Positions 50,936-60,603 of a DNA stretch of 64,000 bases are shown piece after piece. The stretch's first letter is position 1, and every line of letters starts with the position of its first letter. The position numbers and the translations under genes were made by a program. The notes under the pieces were generated by a model that was not told the DNA's origin, made no database searches, and saw nothing but the letters and a program-made list of their open reading frames with translations. The stretch is from Aureimonas sp. SA4125. GTDB lineage: Bacteria > Pseudomonadota > Alphaproteobacteria > Rhizobiales > Rhizobiaceae. The stretch is taken from NCBI RefSeq assembly GCF_019973775.1, contig NZ_AP025032.1, positions 3,810,001 to 3,874,000 on the forward strand, written 5' to 3'.

Positions 50936-51721
50936 ATGCAGCCCGCCCGCACCCGGCCCACACTCGCATTGGCTCTCTTGCTCGCCGCCGTCTCGGCCAT
51001 GCCGGCAGCCGCCGAAGCGATGTCGACGCAGTATGACGTCTCGCTGATCGGCCTGCCGGTCGGCCGCGCCTCCTTCGACACGACGATCAGGGGCGATGCC
51101 TACCGCGTCGAGGGAACGCTTGCCTCGAGCGGCCTTGCCGACATCGTGACAAGGATCAAGGGCAAGAGCAGCGTCGCCGGCCGCATCCAGGGCACGAAGC
51201 TCTTCGCCCACAGCTACGGGCTCGACTATTCGAGCGACAAGAAGACCTATCGCAGCGCCGTCACCTTCCGGTCCGGCAAGGTCTCGACGGCCGAGGTCGC
51301 CCCGAAGGTGACGAAGCCGAAAAAGGACTACGTGCCCGTCTCCCAGAGCCAGTTGTCGTCCGTCGTCGATCCGCTGAGCGGTCTGATGCTGAAGGGCAAG
51401 GCGACGCCCGAATCGCTGTGCAAGCGCCGCCTGCCCTTCTTCGACGGCTGGTCGCGGCTCGATCTGGTGCTCTCGCCCGGCGGGACGCGGCCATTTTCGA
51501 CCGATGGCTACAAGGGCGATGTCGTCGTCTGCAATGTCCGCATCGAGCCCGTCAGCGGCTACCGCGCCGCCTCCCGCGGCATGAAGTTCATCCAGCGCCA
51601 GACGATCGAACTCTGGTTCGCGCCGATCAAGGACACCGGCATCTTCGCGCCTGTCTATGCCAAGATCCCGACGGAGATCGGCCCGCTCACCTTGCGCGCC
51701 TCGATGTTCGCCAAGAATTGA
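50936..51721 (+). CDS. DUF3108 domain-containing exported protein
   Basis: A 261-residue protein with a signal peptide MQPARTRPTLALALLLAAVS cut near AAAEA. DUF3108 follows (YDVSLIGLPVGRASFDTTIR ... FSTDGYKGDVVVCNVRIEPVSGYRA), a lipid-carrier-like beta fold probably in the periplasm; the function is unknown. The ATG at 50936 has GAGGAAGAG upstream, so the longer frame from 50816 is rejected. It is divergent from rpmB, the common layout in the order. Confidence 0.88.
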   Translation: MQPARTRPTLALALLLAAVSAMPAAAEAMSTQYDVSLIGLPVGRASFDTTIRGDAYRVEGTLASSGLADIVTRIKGKSSVAGRIQGTKLFAHSYGLDYSSDKKTYRSAVTFRSGKVSTAEVAPKVTKPKKDYVPVSQSQLSSVVDPLSGLMLKGKATPESLCKRRLPFFDGWSRLDLVLSPGGTRPFSTDGYKGDVVVCNVRIEPVSGYRAASRGMKFIQRQTIELWFAPIKDTGIFAPVYAKIPTEIGPLTLRASMFAKN

Positions 51722-51782
51722 GCGCGGAGGGGTCCCTCTCGGAGGCGCGGCGCCGATAGTCGCCGGGTGCCGCCGACGGTGT

Positions 51783-52610
51783 TCAGTCGTCGACGTCCGG
51801 GATCTTCAGGCGGAAGCCGCAGGCCTTGCAGTGCACGGCGTCGGGTTCGTGTCGCTGCAGGGCGCATTGCGGGCAGCTGAAGCCGATCTTGTAGGGCCGG
51901 AAGATCAGCTGCGCGAGCCGGACGAAGAGCGAGATGCCGATCAGCATGGTGATGATCGAGGTCAGCTTGCCCCAGGGGCCAGGCAGCGTGATGTCGCCGA
52001 AGCCGGTCGTCGTCACCGTCGCAACCGTGAAATAGAGCGCATCGATATAGCCAGACAGTCCCGACCCGGCGCGGAAGAAGCTGGTGTAGATGAAGCCGGT
52101 GGCCACGAACAGGAAGGTGATCAGGTTGACGATCGCCCGCCCCGTATCCTCCCAGCGCTGGAGCCCGTGCCGGCGCAGCGGGATCCAGATGATGCCGTTG
52201 CGCGATATCGACCAGAGCCGCAGGATCCTGAGGAAGCCGAAATTCGCCAGCCAGTAGGGAGCGAGCAGCGTCGCCAGAATCAGAAGGTCAACGAGAACGG
52301 TCGGCCGGCGCAGCCAGCGCATGACGTCGAGACTGGCGAGGCCTCTTGCCCCGATGTCGGCGGCAAGCAGCACCGCGACGGCGTAGTCGATCCACAGGAA
52401 GGCGCCGGTGTCGAGCAGCACCGGCGTGGCGATGAAGAAGGCGATCGCCAGGAGATCGACGACCACCACGGTCATCTGGAAACGCTGGGCCCGCTTCGTC
52501 CGGCCGTGGTAGAGTTCGTGCAGCCGGACCCGTATTCCTGAAGTGTGCCGAGCGGGTGCCTCATCGCCCGGCCGGCGGGAGGGATCAAGGGGAACAGCAG
52601 TCTCGGGCAT
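51783..52610 (-). CDS. Ion channel protein (potassium channel type) with zinc ribbon
   Basis: A 275-residue inner-membrane protein. It has four hydrophobic segments, an arginine-bearing S4-like helix (RILRLWSISRNGIIWIPLRR), then the pore with selectivity filter TTTGFGD near residue 203 and a last helix. The C-terminal cytosolic tail is a zinc ribbon with two CxxC pairs (CPQCALQR ... CKACGFRL). The filter TTGFGD suggests K+ or mixed cation flow. The start at 52610 follows AAGG. An unusual 57-base hexamer repeat lies 164 bases upstream. Confidence 0.88.
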   Translation of the reverse strand: MPETAVPLDPSRRPGDEAPARHTSGIRVRLHELYHGRTKRAQRFQMTVVVVDLLAIAFFIATPVLLDTGAFLWIDYAVAVLLAADIGARGLASLDVMRWLRRPTVLVDLLILATLLAPYWLANFGFLRILRLWSISRNGIIWIPLRRHGLQRWEDTGRAIVNLITFLFVATGFIYTSFFRAGSGLSGYIDALYFTVATVTTTGFGDITLPGPWGKLTSIITMLIGISLFVRLAQLIFRPYKIGFSCPQCALQRHEPDAVHCKACGFRLKIPDVDD

Positions 52611-52966
52611 GACAGGCCTTTTCGGGGGCCGCCACCACCGGCAAGGCCACGACGCACCTGCAGCCTTCCGGGCAGATCGACCGCCTTGTCCTAGCCCGGA
52701 GCGATGGACGGGACAAGCCGCGGCCACGCCACCTGCCTCTTCCGGCGCCGCGCCATTCGGCGCATGCGCCCGAACTGGCACTGGCACTGGCACTGGCACT
52801 GGCACTGGCACTGGCACTGGCACTGGCACTGAGATCTTGGCTTGTCAGCACCCGTCGAAAGGTCGGCCGGCGCCGGCATATGTGAACGATGGGCTTTGCG
52901 CGGCTTATCGGTTATCGCATCGGGCTCTCGGCCTGCTACCGGCAGGCAGCTGATCCGGGAACAGAC
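52611..52966. other. Divergent intergenic region carrying the hexamer repeat
   Basis: A 356-base region between the divergent ion channel and EamA genes. It holds the (ACTGGC)n tract at 52774-52830 and must carry both promoters. No other gene is seen; the minus-strand frame through the repeat reads poly-Val-Pro and is probably untranslated. Confidence 0.55.
52774..52830. repeat. Hexanucleotide microsatellite (ACTGGC)9.5
   Basis: Nine and a half perfect copies of ACTGGC with no interruption, 57 bases. It stands about 164 bases before the ion channel start and about 137 bases before the EamA exporter start, in the shared upstream region. Confidence 0.97.
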
Positions 52967-53890
52967 ATGGCGACCCTCCTCGGCTTCTCCGCGATCCTGA
53001 TGTGGTCGCTGCTGGCTCTGCTGACGGCCCGAAGCGGCGCGGTGCCGCCGTTCCAGATGAATGCCATGACCTTCGCCTTGGGAACGCTGGTGGGGGTGAC
53101 CTGGCTGGCGGCGCGCCCGAAAGGCGGCGTCACGCTGCGCGAGACCTTTCGCCAGCCCGCGCCGGTCTGGGCGCTCGGCATCGTCGGGCTGTTCGGCTAT
53201 CACGCGCTGTATTTCGCCGCACTCCGCCATGCGCCCGCCGCCGAGGCGAGCCTCGTCGCCTATCTCTGGCCGCTCCTGATCGTGCTCGGCTCGGCGATGC
53301 TGCCGGGCGAAAGGCTGCGCTGGTTCCACTTCGCCGGAGCCCTGCTCGGGCTTGCCGGGGCCGCGATGATCATTGCCGGGCGGGCCTCGCTCGATTTCTC
53401 TGCAAACCACGCCCTCGGCTACGGCCTCGCCGCGCTCTGCGCCCTGTTCTGGTCAGGCTACTCACTGCTGTCGCGACGTTTCGGCAGCGTGCCGAGCGAG
53501 ATCGTGACCGGCTTCTGCGCCGCGACCGCCGTCCTCTCCCTCCTTGCCCACGGACTGTTCGAGGCGACGGTCTGGCCGTCCGGGACAGGCGAATGGTCGT
53601 CGGTCGTCCTTCTCGGCCTGTTGCCGGTCGGCGCGGCCTTCTATGTCTGGGACCATGGCGTCAAGCACGGCGACATCCAGCTTCTCGGCGCCGCAAGCTA
53701 TGCCGCGCCTCTCATGTCGACGCTCGTACTCGTCCTGGCCGGCGAGGCCGAGACGAATGTCTCGATCTTCCTGGCGGCAGGTCTCATCACCGCCGGCGCG
53801 GCGCTGGCGGCGCTGCCGCTGTTTGCGCGGCTACTCGTGGCTCGGCGGGCCGCGCACGCCGCCCGGAAGCCAGGCTTTCGCACCGATTGA
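52967..53890 (+). CDS. EamA family (DMT superfamily) exporter
   Basis: A 307-residue inner-membrane protein with about ten hydrophobic segments, in two EamA repeats. Segments such as LYFAALRHAPAAEASLVAYLWPLLI and YVWDHGVKHGDIQLLGAASYAAPL match the YddG branch that exports aromatic amino acids and related metabolites. The substrate is inferred from that likeness. The ATG at 52967 has GGGA upstream; the frame open from 52889 adds a hydrophilic leader with no ribosome-binding site. It is divergent from the ion channel. Confidence 0.88.
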   Translation: MATLLGFSAILMWSLLALLTARSGAVPPFQMNAMTFALGTLVGVTWLAARPKGGVTLRETFRQPAPVWALGIVGLFGYHALYFAALRHAPAAEASLVAYLWPLLIVLGSAMLPGERLRWFHFAGALLGLAGAAMIIAGRASLDFSANHALGYGLAALCALFWSGYSLLSRRFGSVPSEIVTGFCAATAVLSLLAHGLFEATVWPSGTGEWSSVVLLGLLPVGAAFYVWDHGVKHGDIQLLGAASYAAPLMSTLVLVLAGEAETNVSIFLAAGLITAGAALAALPLFARLLVARRAAHAARKPGFRTD

Positions 53891-53942
53891 CCGGCATGCG
53901 GCGATGGCGCGGCACTGGGCGCCGCGCCACCTCCCGGACCGG

Positions 53943-54392
53943 TCAGCCCTGAGCTGTCCGCGGCGTGGGGCGCCAGTCCTTGGGCGCCATCTCGAAGCTG
54001 TCGAAGCTGAAACCGGGCGCGACCGTGCAGCCGACGAGGGTGAACTCGCCAAGGCTCGTCGCCGTCTGCCACCAGCCGGCCGGCACGACGAATTGCGGCT
54101 TCTCGTTCATCTCGACATTCGGTCCCAGACGGTGCGCTGAAGCGTCGTGGCCGTTCGACGAGACGGTGATCACGAGCGGCGCGCCGGCATACCAGTGCCA
54201 GGCCTCGGCGGCGTCGGTGACGCGGTGCCACTCCGACGTGTCGCCGGCTTCCAGCATGTAGTAGATCGCCGTCGAGCGCGGCCGCCCGGCAGAGTCGACC
54301 TCCGTGTCGCGAAAGGTCTCGCGATACCAGCCGCCCTCGGGATGCGGCTTCAGGTCGAACTGGCGGACGATGGCAAGCGCCTTGGAGCTCAT
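53943..54392 (-). CDS. Cupin domain protein, DUF985 family
   Basis: A 149-residue cytosolic protein of the DUF985 cupin family. It starts IVRQFDLKPHPEGGWYRETF, then IYYMLEAGDTSEWHRV and AWHWYAGAPL, which give the metal-binding histidines and glutamates of a small beta barrel. The role is unknown; sugar or sulphur small-molecule metabolism is sometimes suggested. The start overlaps the gloB stop by one base (TGATG) with GAGG upstream, so the two are cotranslated. Confidence 0.88.
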   Translation of the reverse strand: MSSKALAIVRQFDLKPHPEGGWYRETFRDTEVDSAGRPRSTAIYYMLEAGDTSEWHRVTDAAEAWHWYAGAPLVITVSSNGHDASAHRLGPNVEMNEKPQFVVPAGWWQTATSLGEFTLVGCTVAPGFSFDSFEMAPKDWRPTPRTAQG

Positions 54393-55189
54393 CAGTAACC
54401 GTTCCTCTTCTCGCGCAGCGCCGCAAAGACCGCGACGGGGTCCGCGCCTGCCATCTTCATTTCCGCCTGCAGGTCCGCGTTGTCGGCCCGAAGGAACGGA
54501 TTGGTATCCTTTTCCTCGCCGAGCGAAACCGGCAGGGTCGGCTTGCCGGCGATCCGCAGCCGCTCGATCACCTCGACGCGATTGCGCAGCGCGGTGTTGC
54601 CGGGATCGACGTCGACGGCAAAGCGGGCATTCGTCGTCGTGTATTCGTGGCCACAGTAGAGCATGGTGTCGTCGGGAAGCGTACGCAAGCGCTGCAAGGA
54701 TTCCCACATCATCGCCGCGTCGCCCTCAAAGAGGCGGCCGCAGCCGAGCGAAAACAGCGCGTCGGCCGCAAACAGCGCCCTGGCTTCGGGAAGATAGTAG
54801 GAGACCTCGCCGATGGTGTGGCCGGGCGTATCGATCACCTCGACCGCAATGCCGCCGACTGTCAGCCGGTCGCCGCCCGTGACCGTCCGGTCGATGCCGG
54901 GGATTTTCGCGCTTTCCTTCTCCGGACCGAGAATCTCGGCACCGTAGCGCGCCTTCAGGGCCTCGTTGGCGGCGACGTGGTCGGCGTGGTGGTGCGTCGT
55001 CAGGATGTGGGTCAGGCGCCAGCCTTCTGCCTCCAACGCCGCGACGATCGGCGCTTCTTCGGGCGCATCGATGGACAGCGTGGCGCCGGATGCGGCGTCG
55101 TGGACCAGGACGCCGAAATTGTCGCTGCGGCACATGAATTGCCGGATGAGGGTCTCTGCCAAGAGGCTGCTCCTTTGCGGGTTCGTCAT
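54392..55189 (-). CDS. gloB: Hydroxyacylglutathione hydrolase (glyoxalase II)
   Basis: A 265-residue metallo-beta-lactamase-fold enzyme that hydrolyses S-lactoylglutathione in methylglyoxal removal. The metal motif is THHHADH (65-71), later ligands are in DTPGHTIGEVSYY, FAADALFSLGCGRLFEG and YCGHEYT, and the C-terminal HAGH part that binds glutathione includes DTNPFLRAD. The ATG at 55189 is used here; the ribosome-binding site is weak and a shorter start is possible. It is divergent from a methyltransferase, a conserved pair. Confidence 0.94.
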   Translation of the reverse strand: MTNPQRSSLLAETLIRQFMCRSDNFGVLVHDAASGATLSIDAPEEAPIVAALEAEGWRLTHILTTHHHADHVAANEALKARYGAEILGPEKESAKIPGIDRTVTGGDRLTVGGIAVEVIDTPGHTIGEVSYYLPEARALFAADALFSLGCGRLFEGDAAMMWESLQRLRTLPDDTMLYCGHEYTTTNARFAVDVDPGNTALRNRVEVIERLRIAGKPTLPVSLGEEKDTNPFLRADNADLQAEMKMAGADPVAVFAALREKRNGY

Positions 55190-55334
55190 CCCGCAAGGTA
55201 GAGCGCCGGCGGTCCGTTTGGAGGGAGGATGCACGGCGCGCCGACCTGCCCGGGCGACCGCGGGGCTACACGGCCTTCGGAGATCAGGCTATAGCGAAGG
55301 CCCGCTGATCGTCCGGAGGCGTCTTCCCCTGAGC

Positions 55335-56114
55335 ATGAACGCCGATATCGTCGACCTCAGAGATTTCTACGCCTCCCCTCTCGGCATCGCGGCGGAACGG
55401 GCGGTCGCCGCTTCGCTGATGCAGATGTGGCGATCCATTCCGCAGGAGCGGCTGCTCGGGCTCGGCTACACCCTGCCCTATCTCGATCGCTTCGCCGGGG
55501 ATTGCGAGCGGGCGCTGGCCTTTATGCCGGCGAGCCAGGGCGCGGTGAACTGGCCGGTGGGGGGCGCCTCGCTGACGGCGCTGGTCGGCGAGGAAGAACT
55601 GCCGCTCGGCGACGCCTCGATCGACCGCCTCCTTCTCGTCCATGCGTTGGAATTCGCCGAAAGCCCGCTCGAAATGCTGGGCGAATGCTGCCGGGTGCTG
55701 GCGCCGGGCGGACGGATCGTCATCGTCGTGCCGAACCGCCGCGGCGTCTGGACGAGGTTCGAGCACACGCCTTTCGGCTCCGGACGGCCCTGGTCGCGCG
55801 GCCAGTTGATGCAGCTGTTGCGCGCGGCGATGTTCACGCCCTGCGCCTGGTCCGAAGCCCTGCTGTTTCCGCCCTTCCAGCGCCGCACGCTGTTGGGTCT
55901 GGCTCCGGCGCTGGAGCGCTTCGGCCGGCAGCTGTGGCCGCTGTTTTCCGGCGTCATCGTCATCGAGGCGACCAAGGAGGTCTATCGCGGCGTGCCCGTC
56001 GCCAGCGCCCGGCGCGAGCGGCGGCGGATCATCAAGCCGGTACTGGTGCCCCAGGGCGCGGGAGCGACGCGGCGCGAGGGCGGCGAACCGCCGAAGCCAT
56101 CCCGCGGGGGCTGA
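55335..56114 (+). CDS. Class I SAM-dependent methyltransferase
   Basis: A 259-residue protein with a methyltransferase-11-type domain. The usual SAM loop is degenerate, but [26 protein letters not shown] and [21 protein letters not shown] carry the family pattern, then [23 protein letters not shown]. The C-terminal extension GRRII-like ([12 protein letters not shown]) is basic. Its substrate is unknown. Its place divergent from gloB, with a start at 55335, is shared by related genomes, so a role near glyoxal metabolism is possible but unproven. Confidence 0.85.
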   Translation: MNADIVDLRDFYASPLGIAAERAVAASLMQMWRSIPQERLLGLGYTLPYLDRFAGDCERALAFMPASQGAVNWPVGGASLTALVGEEELPLGDASIDRLLLVHALEFAESPLEMLGECCRVLAPGGRIVIVVPNRRGVWTRFEHTPFGSGRPWSRGQLMQLLRAAMFTPCAWSEALLFPPFQRRTLLGLAPALERFGRQLWPLFSGVIVIEATKEVYRGVPVASARRERRRIIKPVLVPQGAGATRREGGEPPKPSRGG

Positions 56115-56176
56115 CCTCGACCCGCATCGCGCTATGTGTCTCCCGGTACTACCCAAATTCCTGGAAGGCAAACGCC

Positions 56177-57160
<984 letters not shown>

Positions 57161-57225
57161 AGCGAGCGTTCCGAGGAGCGCTCTGAGCAGGGCTCCCTGC
57201 CGTCGGCTGGGGGCCTCGACTGGCC

Positions 57226-57468
57226 GTCAGAAGCCTTGCGAAGTGCCGCATCGATGCGTTCCTCCCAGTCGCCGCTGCTGGCCTGAAAAAACCCGACAAT
57301 GTCGGCGCTGATCGGAACCGCAACTTTACCCCCGACGCCAGCTGCAGTCCGGGGAAAGGCCGCCAGAACTTCCGGCGGGAGATCGGCAGCGGAGTGAGCT
57401 CAGGCAAAATCGTCGGCCGTCCACTCCGGGTTGTCGTCATCGATGATCGGATCGGGAGCGCGTGACAC
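57226..57468 (-). pseudogene. brnA: brnA antitoxin remnant
   Basis: From GTG at 57468 the frame reads DPIIDDDNPEWTADDFA and then hits TGA at 57402-57400, where family members have arginine (DFARA). Beyond the stop the same frame continues as LPPEVLAAFPRT, VPISADIVGFFQASSGDWEE and RIDAALRKAS, the BrnA ribbon-helix-helix end. One CGA to TGA change would explain the loss. The start overlaps the end of the brnT remnant, the normal brnT-brnA arrangement. BrnA normally neutralises BrnT and represses the pair. Confidence 0.82.
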
Positions 57469-57709
57469 AGCGCTTCACTTCCTTTCCATGAGCACGGCAA
57501 AGGCTGATCACCGTGATATGTCCCTCGCGTATTGCCTAGACAAGGCAAGGGTGGCGTCGTCGATCAGACCGAACGCACGGAAACGGAGTTGCCCGTAGTC
57601 GTGCCGGTCGTCGGCGACGACCGCCTGGATCTCCCACCGCGCGTGCCAGGGAGAGCCCGTGTTTTTCGAAGTTGGCCGCGTCCTCGTCACTGTCGAACTC
57701 GATCCGCAT
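57437..57709 (-). pseudogene. brnT: brnT toxin remnant with compensating frameshifts
   Basis: ATG at 57709, after GAGGGAG, opens MRIEFDSDEDAANFEKHGLS, a BrnT N-terminus. Homology then jumps to another frame for WEIQAVVADDRHDYGQLRFR and GLIDDATLAL, and returns to the first frame for IREGHITVISLCRAHGKEVK before the stop at 57437. In the first frame an in-frame TAG also stands near 57540. Intact BrnT is a RelE-fold ribonuclease toxin of about 90 residues. Two frameshifts and a stop mean no toxin is made. Confidence 0.82.
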
Positions 57710-57737
57710 CGCGCTCCCTCGAAGGGCCGCTGAACAG

Positions 57738-58397
57738 CTACCGGCTGAGCACGAACACGCCCTGCTGGCCGAAGAGATTCCAGAAGGCCCAGGGCATGCG
57801 CATGCCCATTTTCTGCCCGGTCGCGTTGATCGCCATCGCCGTCTCGATCCTGGCGCCGATCTCCTCGGTCAGTTCGACGAAGTCGCGCATGGTGCAGAAG
57901 TGGATGTTCGGCGTCTCGTACCAGGCATAGGAGACGTTCTTGGTCACCGGCATCCGGCCGGTGAAACCGAGCGATAGGCGGATCGACCAGTGGCCGAAGT
58001 TCGGAAACGAGACGATCGCCCGCTCGCCGATGCGCAGCAGTTCCGACAGGACGACCTTCGGATTGCGCGTCGCCTGGATGGTCTGCGACAGGATCACATA
58101 GTCGAAGGCGTCGTCTGGATAGTGCACGAGATCGCGGTCGGCATCGCCCTGGATGACGGAGAGGCCGCGCGCCACGCATTCGTTGACGCCGGCCTGACTG
58201 AGCTCGATGCCGCGCCCGTCCACCTGGCGACGGAGTTGCAGCAGTTCCAGGAGCGAACCGTCGCCGCAGCCGACGTCGAGGACGCGGCTTCCCGGCCGGA
58301 CGAGATCGGCGATGAGTTGCAGGTCGATGCGCTGCGCCGCCTCGGCGAGAACGGCGCTGGTCGTCGCGGCGGGCAATCCCGAGGTCCGCGCATCCAT
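57738..58397 (-). CDS. metW: Methionine biosynthesis protein MetW
   Basis: A 219-residue methyltransferase-fold protein that works with MetX in making O-acylhomoserine. SAM-type motif VLDVGCGDGSLLELL, then GIELSQAGVNECVARGLSVI and DYVILSQTIQATRNPKVVL, are typical. The C-terminal part KNVSYAWYETPNIHFCTMRDF is the MetW hallmark. The start overlaps the metX stop by one base (TGATG), so they are cotranslated. The dead brnTA pair lies just downstream. Confidence 0.95.
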   Translation of the reverse strand: MDARTSGLPAATTSAVLAEAAQRIDLQLIADLVRPGSRVLDVGCGDGSLLELLQLRRQVDGRGIELSQAGVNECVARGLSVIQGDADRDLVHYPDDAFDYVILSQTIQATRNPKVVLSELLRIGERAIVSFPNFGHWSIRLSLGFTGRMPVTKNVSYAWYETPNIHFCTMRDFVELTEEIGARIETAMAINATGQKMGMRMPWAFWNLFGQQGVFVLSR

Positions 58398-59584
58398 CAG
58401 GCGATCCCCCGCATGCGCGCCGCCGACGAGATGAAGCCCCCGATCGCGGCAAAGAAATCCGGCTCTTCCAGGAGGAAGGCGTCGTGGCCGCGGTCGGTGT
58501 CGATCTCGACGAAGGAGACCGATGCCGCGGCGGCGTTGAGAGCATGCACCACGGCGCGGTTTTCCTCGGTCGGGAACAGCCAGTCGGACGTGAAGGAAAC
58601 GAGGCAGAAGCGCGTCCGCGTGTTCCGGAAGGCGTCGGCGAGACTGCCGCCATAGTCTGCGGCGATGTCGAAATAATCCATCGCCCGGGTCATGTAGAGA
58701 TAGGAATTGGCGTCGAAGCGGTCGACGAAGGTCATGCCCTGGTAGCGCAGGTAGCTTTCGATCTGGAAATCGGCGTCGAAGCCGAAGCCGAGCTGTGTGC
58801 GATTCTGGAGGTTGCGGCCGAACTTCCGCTGCAGTGCCGCCTCCGAGAGATAGGTGACGTGCGCGGCCATGCGCGCGACGGCCAGGCCCTTGTGCGGGCG
58901 CGTGCCGGCGGTGATGTAGCGCCCGGCCTGCCAGTCCGGGTCGGCCATGACCGCCTGGCGACCGACCTCGTGGAAGGCGATGTTCTGCGAGGAATGGCGC
59001 GCGCCCGTGGCGATCGGCAGCGCGGCGAAGACACGGCCGGGATAGCTCACCGTCCATTCCAGCACCTGCATGCCGCCCATCGAACCGCCGACGACGGCAA
59101 ACAGCGTGTCGATGCCGAGCCGGTCGACGAGCATCGCCTGGGCCCGGACCATGTCGCGGATGGTGAGTACCGGCAGGTCCAGCCCATAGGGCTCGCCGCT
59201 GGCCGGGTCGATCGACGCCGGCCCCGTCGAGCCCATGCAGCCGCCGATGACGTTGGAGCAGACGACGAAGTATCTGTCGGTGTCGACGGGCTTGCCGGGG
59301 CCGACCAGGGCCGACCACCAGCCGGCCTTGCCTGTCACCGGATTGGGGCTGGCGACATACTGGTCGCCCGTCAGCGCGTGGCAGATCAGGATGGCGTTCG
59401 ACCGCGCCGCGTTGAGGGTGCCATGCGTCGTATAGGCGATCTGGAACGGCGCGAGTTCGCGGCCGGCGTCGAGCTTCAGCGGTTCGTCGGCGCCGAAATG
59501 GGCAACGAGGCTCGACGGCTTACGCGCTTCGCGGCGGGCGACGTCCTCCGTCTCAGCCGGCGGGGAAGGGGCGATGATCGTCAT
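58397..59584 (-). CDS. metX: Homoserine O-acetyltransferase MetX
   Basis: A 395-residue alpha/beta hydrolase-fold acyltransferase that activates homoserine for methionine synthesis. The nucleophile is S168 in [10 protein letters not shown]; the catalytic Asp lies in the [12 protein letters not shown] region and the His in [13 protein letters not shown]. MetX proteins of this type use acetyl-CoA or succinyl-CoA; sequence does not settle which. The ATG at 59584 has only a weak ribosome-binding site. I looked for a SAM-II riboswitch in its leader and found no match. It is divergent from chorismate mutase. Confidence 0.95.
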   Translation of the reverse strand: MTIIAPSPPAETEDVARREARKPSSLVAHFGADEPLKLDAGRELAPFQIAYTTHGTLNAARSNAILICHALTGDQYVASPNPVTGKAGWWSALVGPGKPVDTDRYFVVCSNVIGGCMGSTGPASIDPASGEPYGLDLPVLTIRDMVRAQAMLVDRLGIDTLFAVVGGSMGGMQVLEWTVSYPGRVFAALPIATGARHSSQNIAFHEVGRQAVMADPDWQAGRYITAGTRPHKGLAVARMAAHVTYLSEAALQRKFGRNLQNRTQLGFGFDADFQIESYLRYQGMTFVDRFDANSYLYMTRAMDYFDIAADYGGSLADAFRNTRTRFCLVSFTSDWLFPTEENRAVVHALNAAAASVSFVEIDTDRGHDAFLLEEPDFFAAIGGFISSAARMRGIA

Positions 59585-59736
59585 GAAGCCAGAAATCCGT
59601 CGTCGCTAATCGATCGGCCGACCAACATCACGGTCCGCCGGTCAACGCAAGTTCTCGCCGATGGCCGCATGGCTTTGCAACCCTCCCCGCGCCCGGTAGA
59701 AGGACCGTCAATGCCCGGGATTGAGAGAGGTGGAGA

Positions 59737-60555
59737 ATGACGGCCCTCACGGCTGCGGACCCTTCGAGGCTCGCGGAACTGCGCGCCAAGATCGACGCGA
59801 TCGACGAGTCGGTTCACCGCCTCCTGATGCAGCGCGCTATGGTGATCGACGAGCTCATCGAGGTGAAGGGCACCGCGCGCAATGGCGCCGCCTTCCGCCC
59901 GGGCCGCGAGGCCGACATGATGCGCCGCCTGGCGCAGCGCCACCAGGGACATTTGCCGCTGACCGCGATCGAGCACCTCTGGCGCGAGATCATCTCCACC
60001 TTCACCGCCCTGCAGGCGCCGTTCGAGGTCGCGGTGTCGACGACGGGCGACTGCGTGGCGGCCGTGGAGACCACCCGCTTCACATTCGGATTCTCCGTGC
60101 CGCTCCTGTCCTGCGCCAGTTCCGACGACGTCGTTGAATGGATCGAGGAGGGCGGCGACCGGCTGGGCGTCGTCATGCTCGGCGACAAGGCCGATGCCTG
60201 GTGGGAGGGGCTGACGAGCGGACAGGTCGTCGCCCGCCTGCCGTTCTTCGAGGCTGCGGACCGCGAGGCCGGCGCCCCCGCTCTCGTTCTGGCGCCGCCT
60301 CTGGCCGATCCCGTGCCCTTCGAGATCGAGTGCCTCGTGGTCTCCGGCCCGTCGCGTGCCGTCGCCACCCTTATGGCAAGTCCGCTCCTCGGTGACGGGA
60401 CTGCCGAGACCCTCGGCGAGGAGCACTGGGAGGACAGCAGTTCCCTCCTGATCGCCACCGCCGACGCCGCTTCCCTGCAGCAGGCCGCGGCTGCCGCGGG
60501 TCTCGACATCAGGGCGGTCGGCGGCTATGCGGCACCCCTTGGCATCGACGCCTGA
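59737..60555 (+). CDS. Chorismate mutase (AroQ type) with C-terminal extension
   Basis: A 272-residue protein. The first 90 residues are an AroQ helical chorismate mutase domain (LAELRAKIDAIDESVHRLLMQRAMVIDEL, with the catalytic Arg, Lys and Glu pattern), making prephenate. Residues about 95-272 are an extension of unknown function with alternating strands and helices, somewhat like a prephenate-dehydratase fold but lacking its TRF motif. GGAG lies just upstream. The run to hisC and tyrA is a tyrosine-phenylalanine cluster. Confidence 0.9.
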   Translation: MTALTAADPSRLAELRAKIDAIDESVHRLLMQRAMVIDELIEVKGTARNGAAFRPGREADMMRRLAQRHQGHLPLTAIEHLWREIISTFTALQAPFEVAVSTTGDCVAAVETTRFTFGFSVPLLSCASSDDVVEWIEEGGDRLGVVMLGDKADAWWEGLTSGQVVARLPFFEAADREAGAPALVLAPPLADPVPFEIECLVVSGPSRAVATLMASPLLGDGTAETLGEEHWEDSSSLLIATADAASLQQAAAAAGLDIRAVGGYAAPLGIDA

Positions 60556-60603
60556 CGCCAAGGCTCGGCACGGCCGAATTCCCTTCCTGGAAGGACGACG
60601 ATC

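Noticed and set aside
52613..52829. N-terminal extension of the ion channel through the hexamer repeat (poly Pro-Val)
   Set aside because: The ATG at 52610 has a good ribosome-binding site and the extension is low complexity with no membrane or signal function.
59585..59720. Possible SAM-II riboswitch in the metX leader
   Set aside because: GUGAU and some GC-rich complementarity are present, but the conserved UUGCAGCC core and the following A-rich strand of SAM-II are not.
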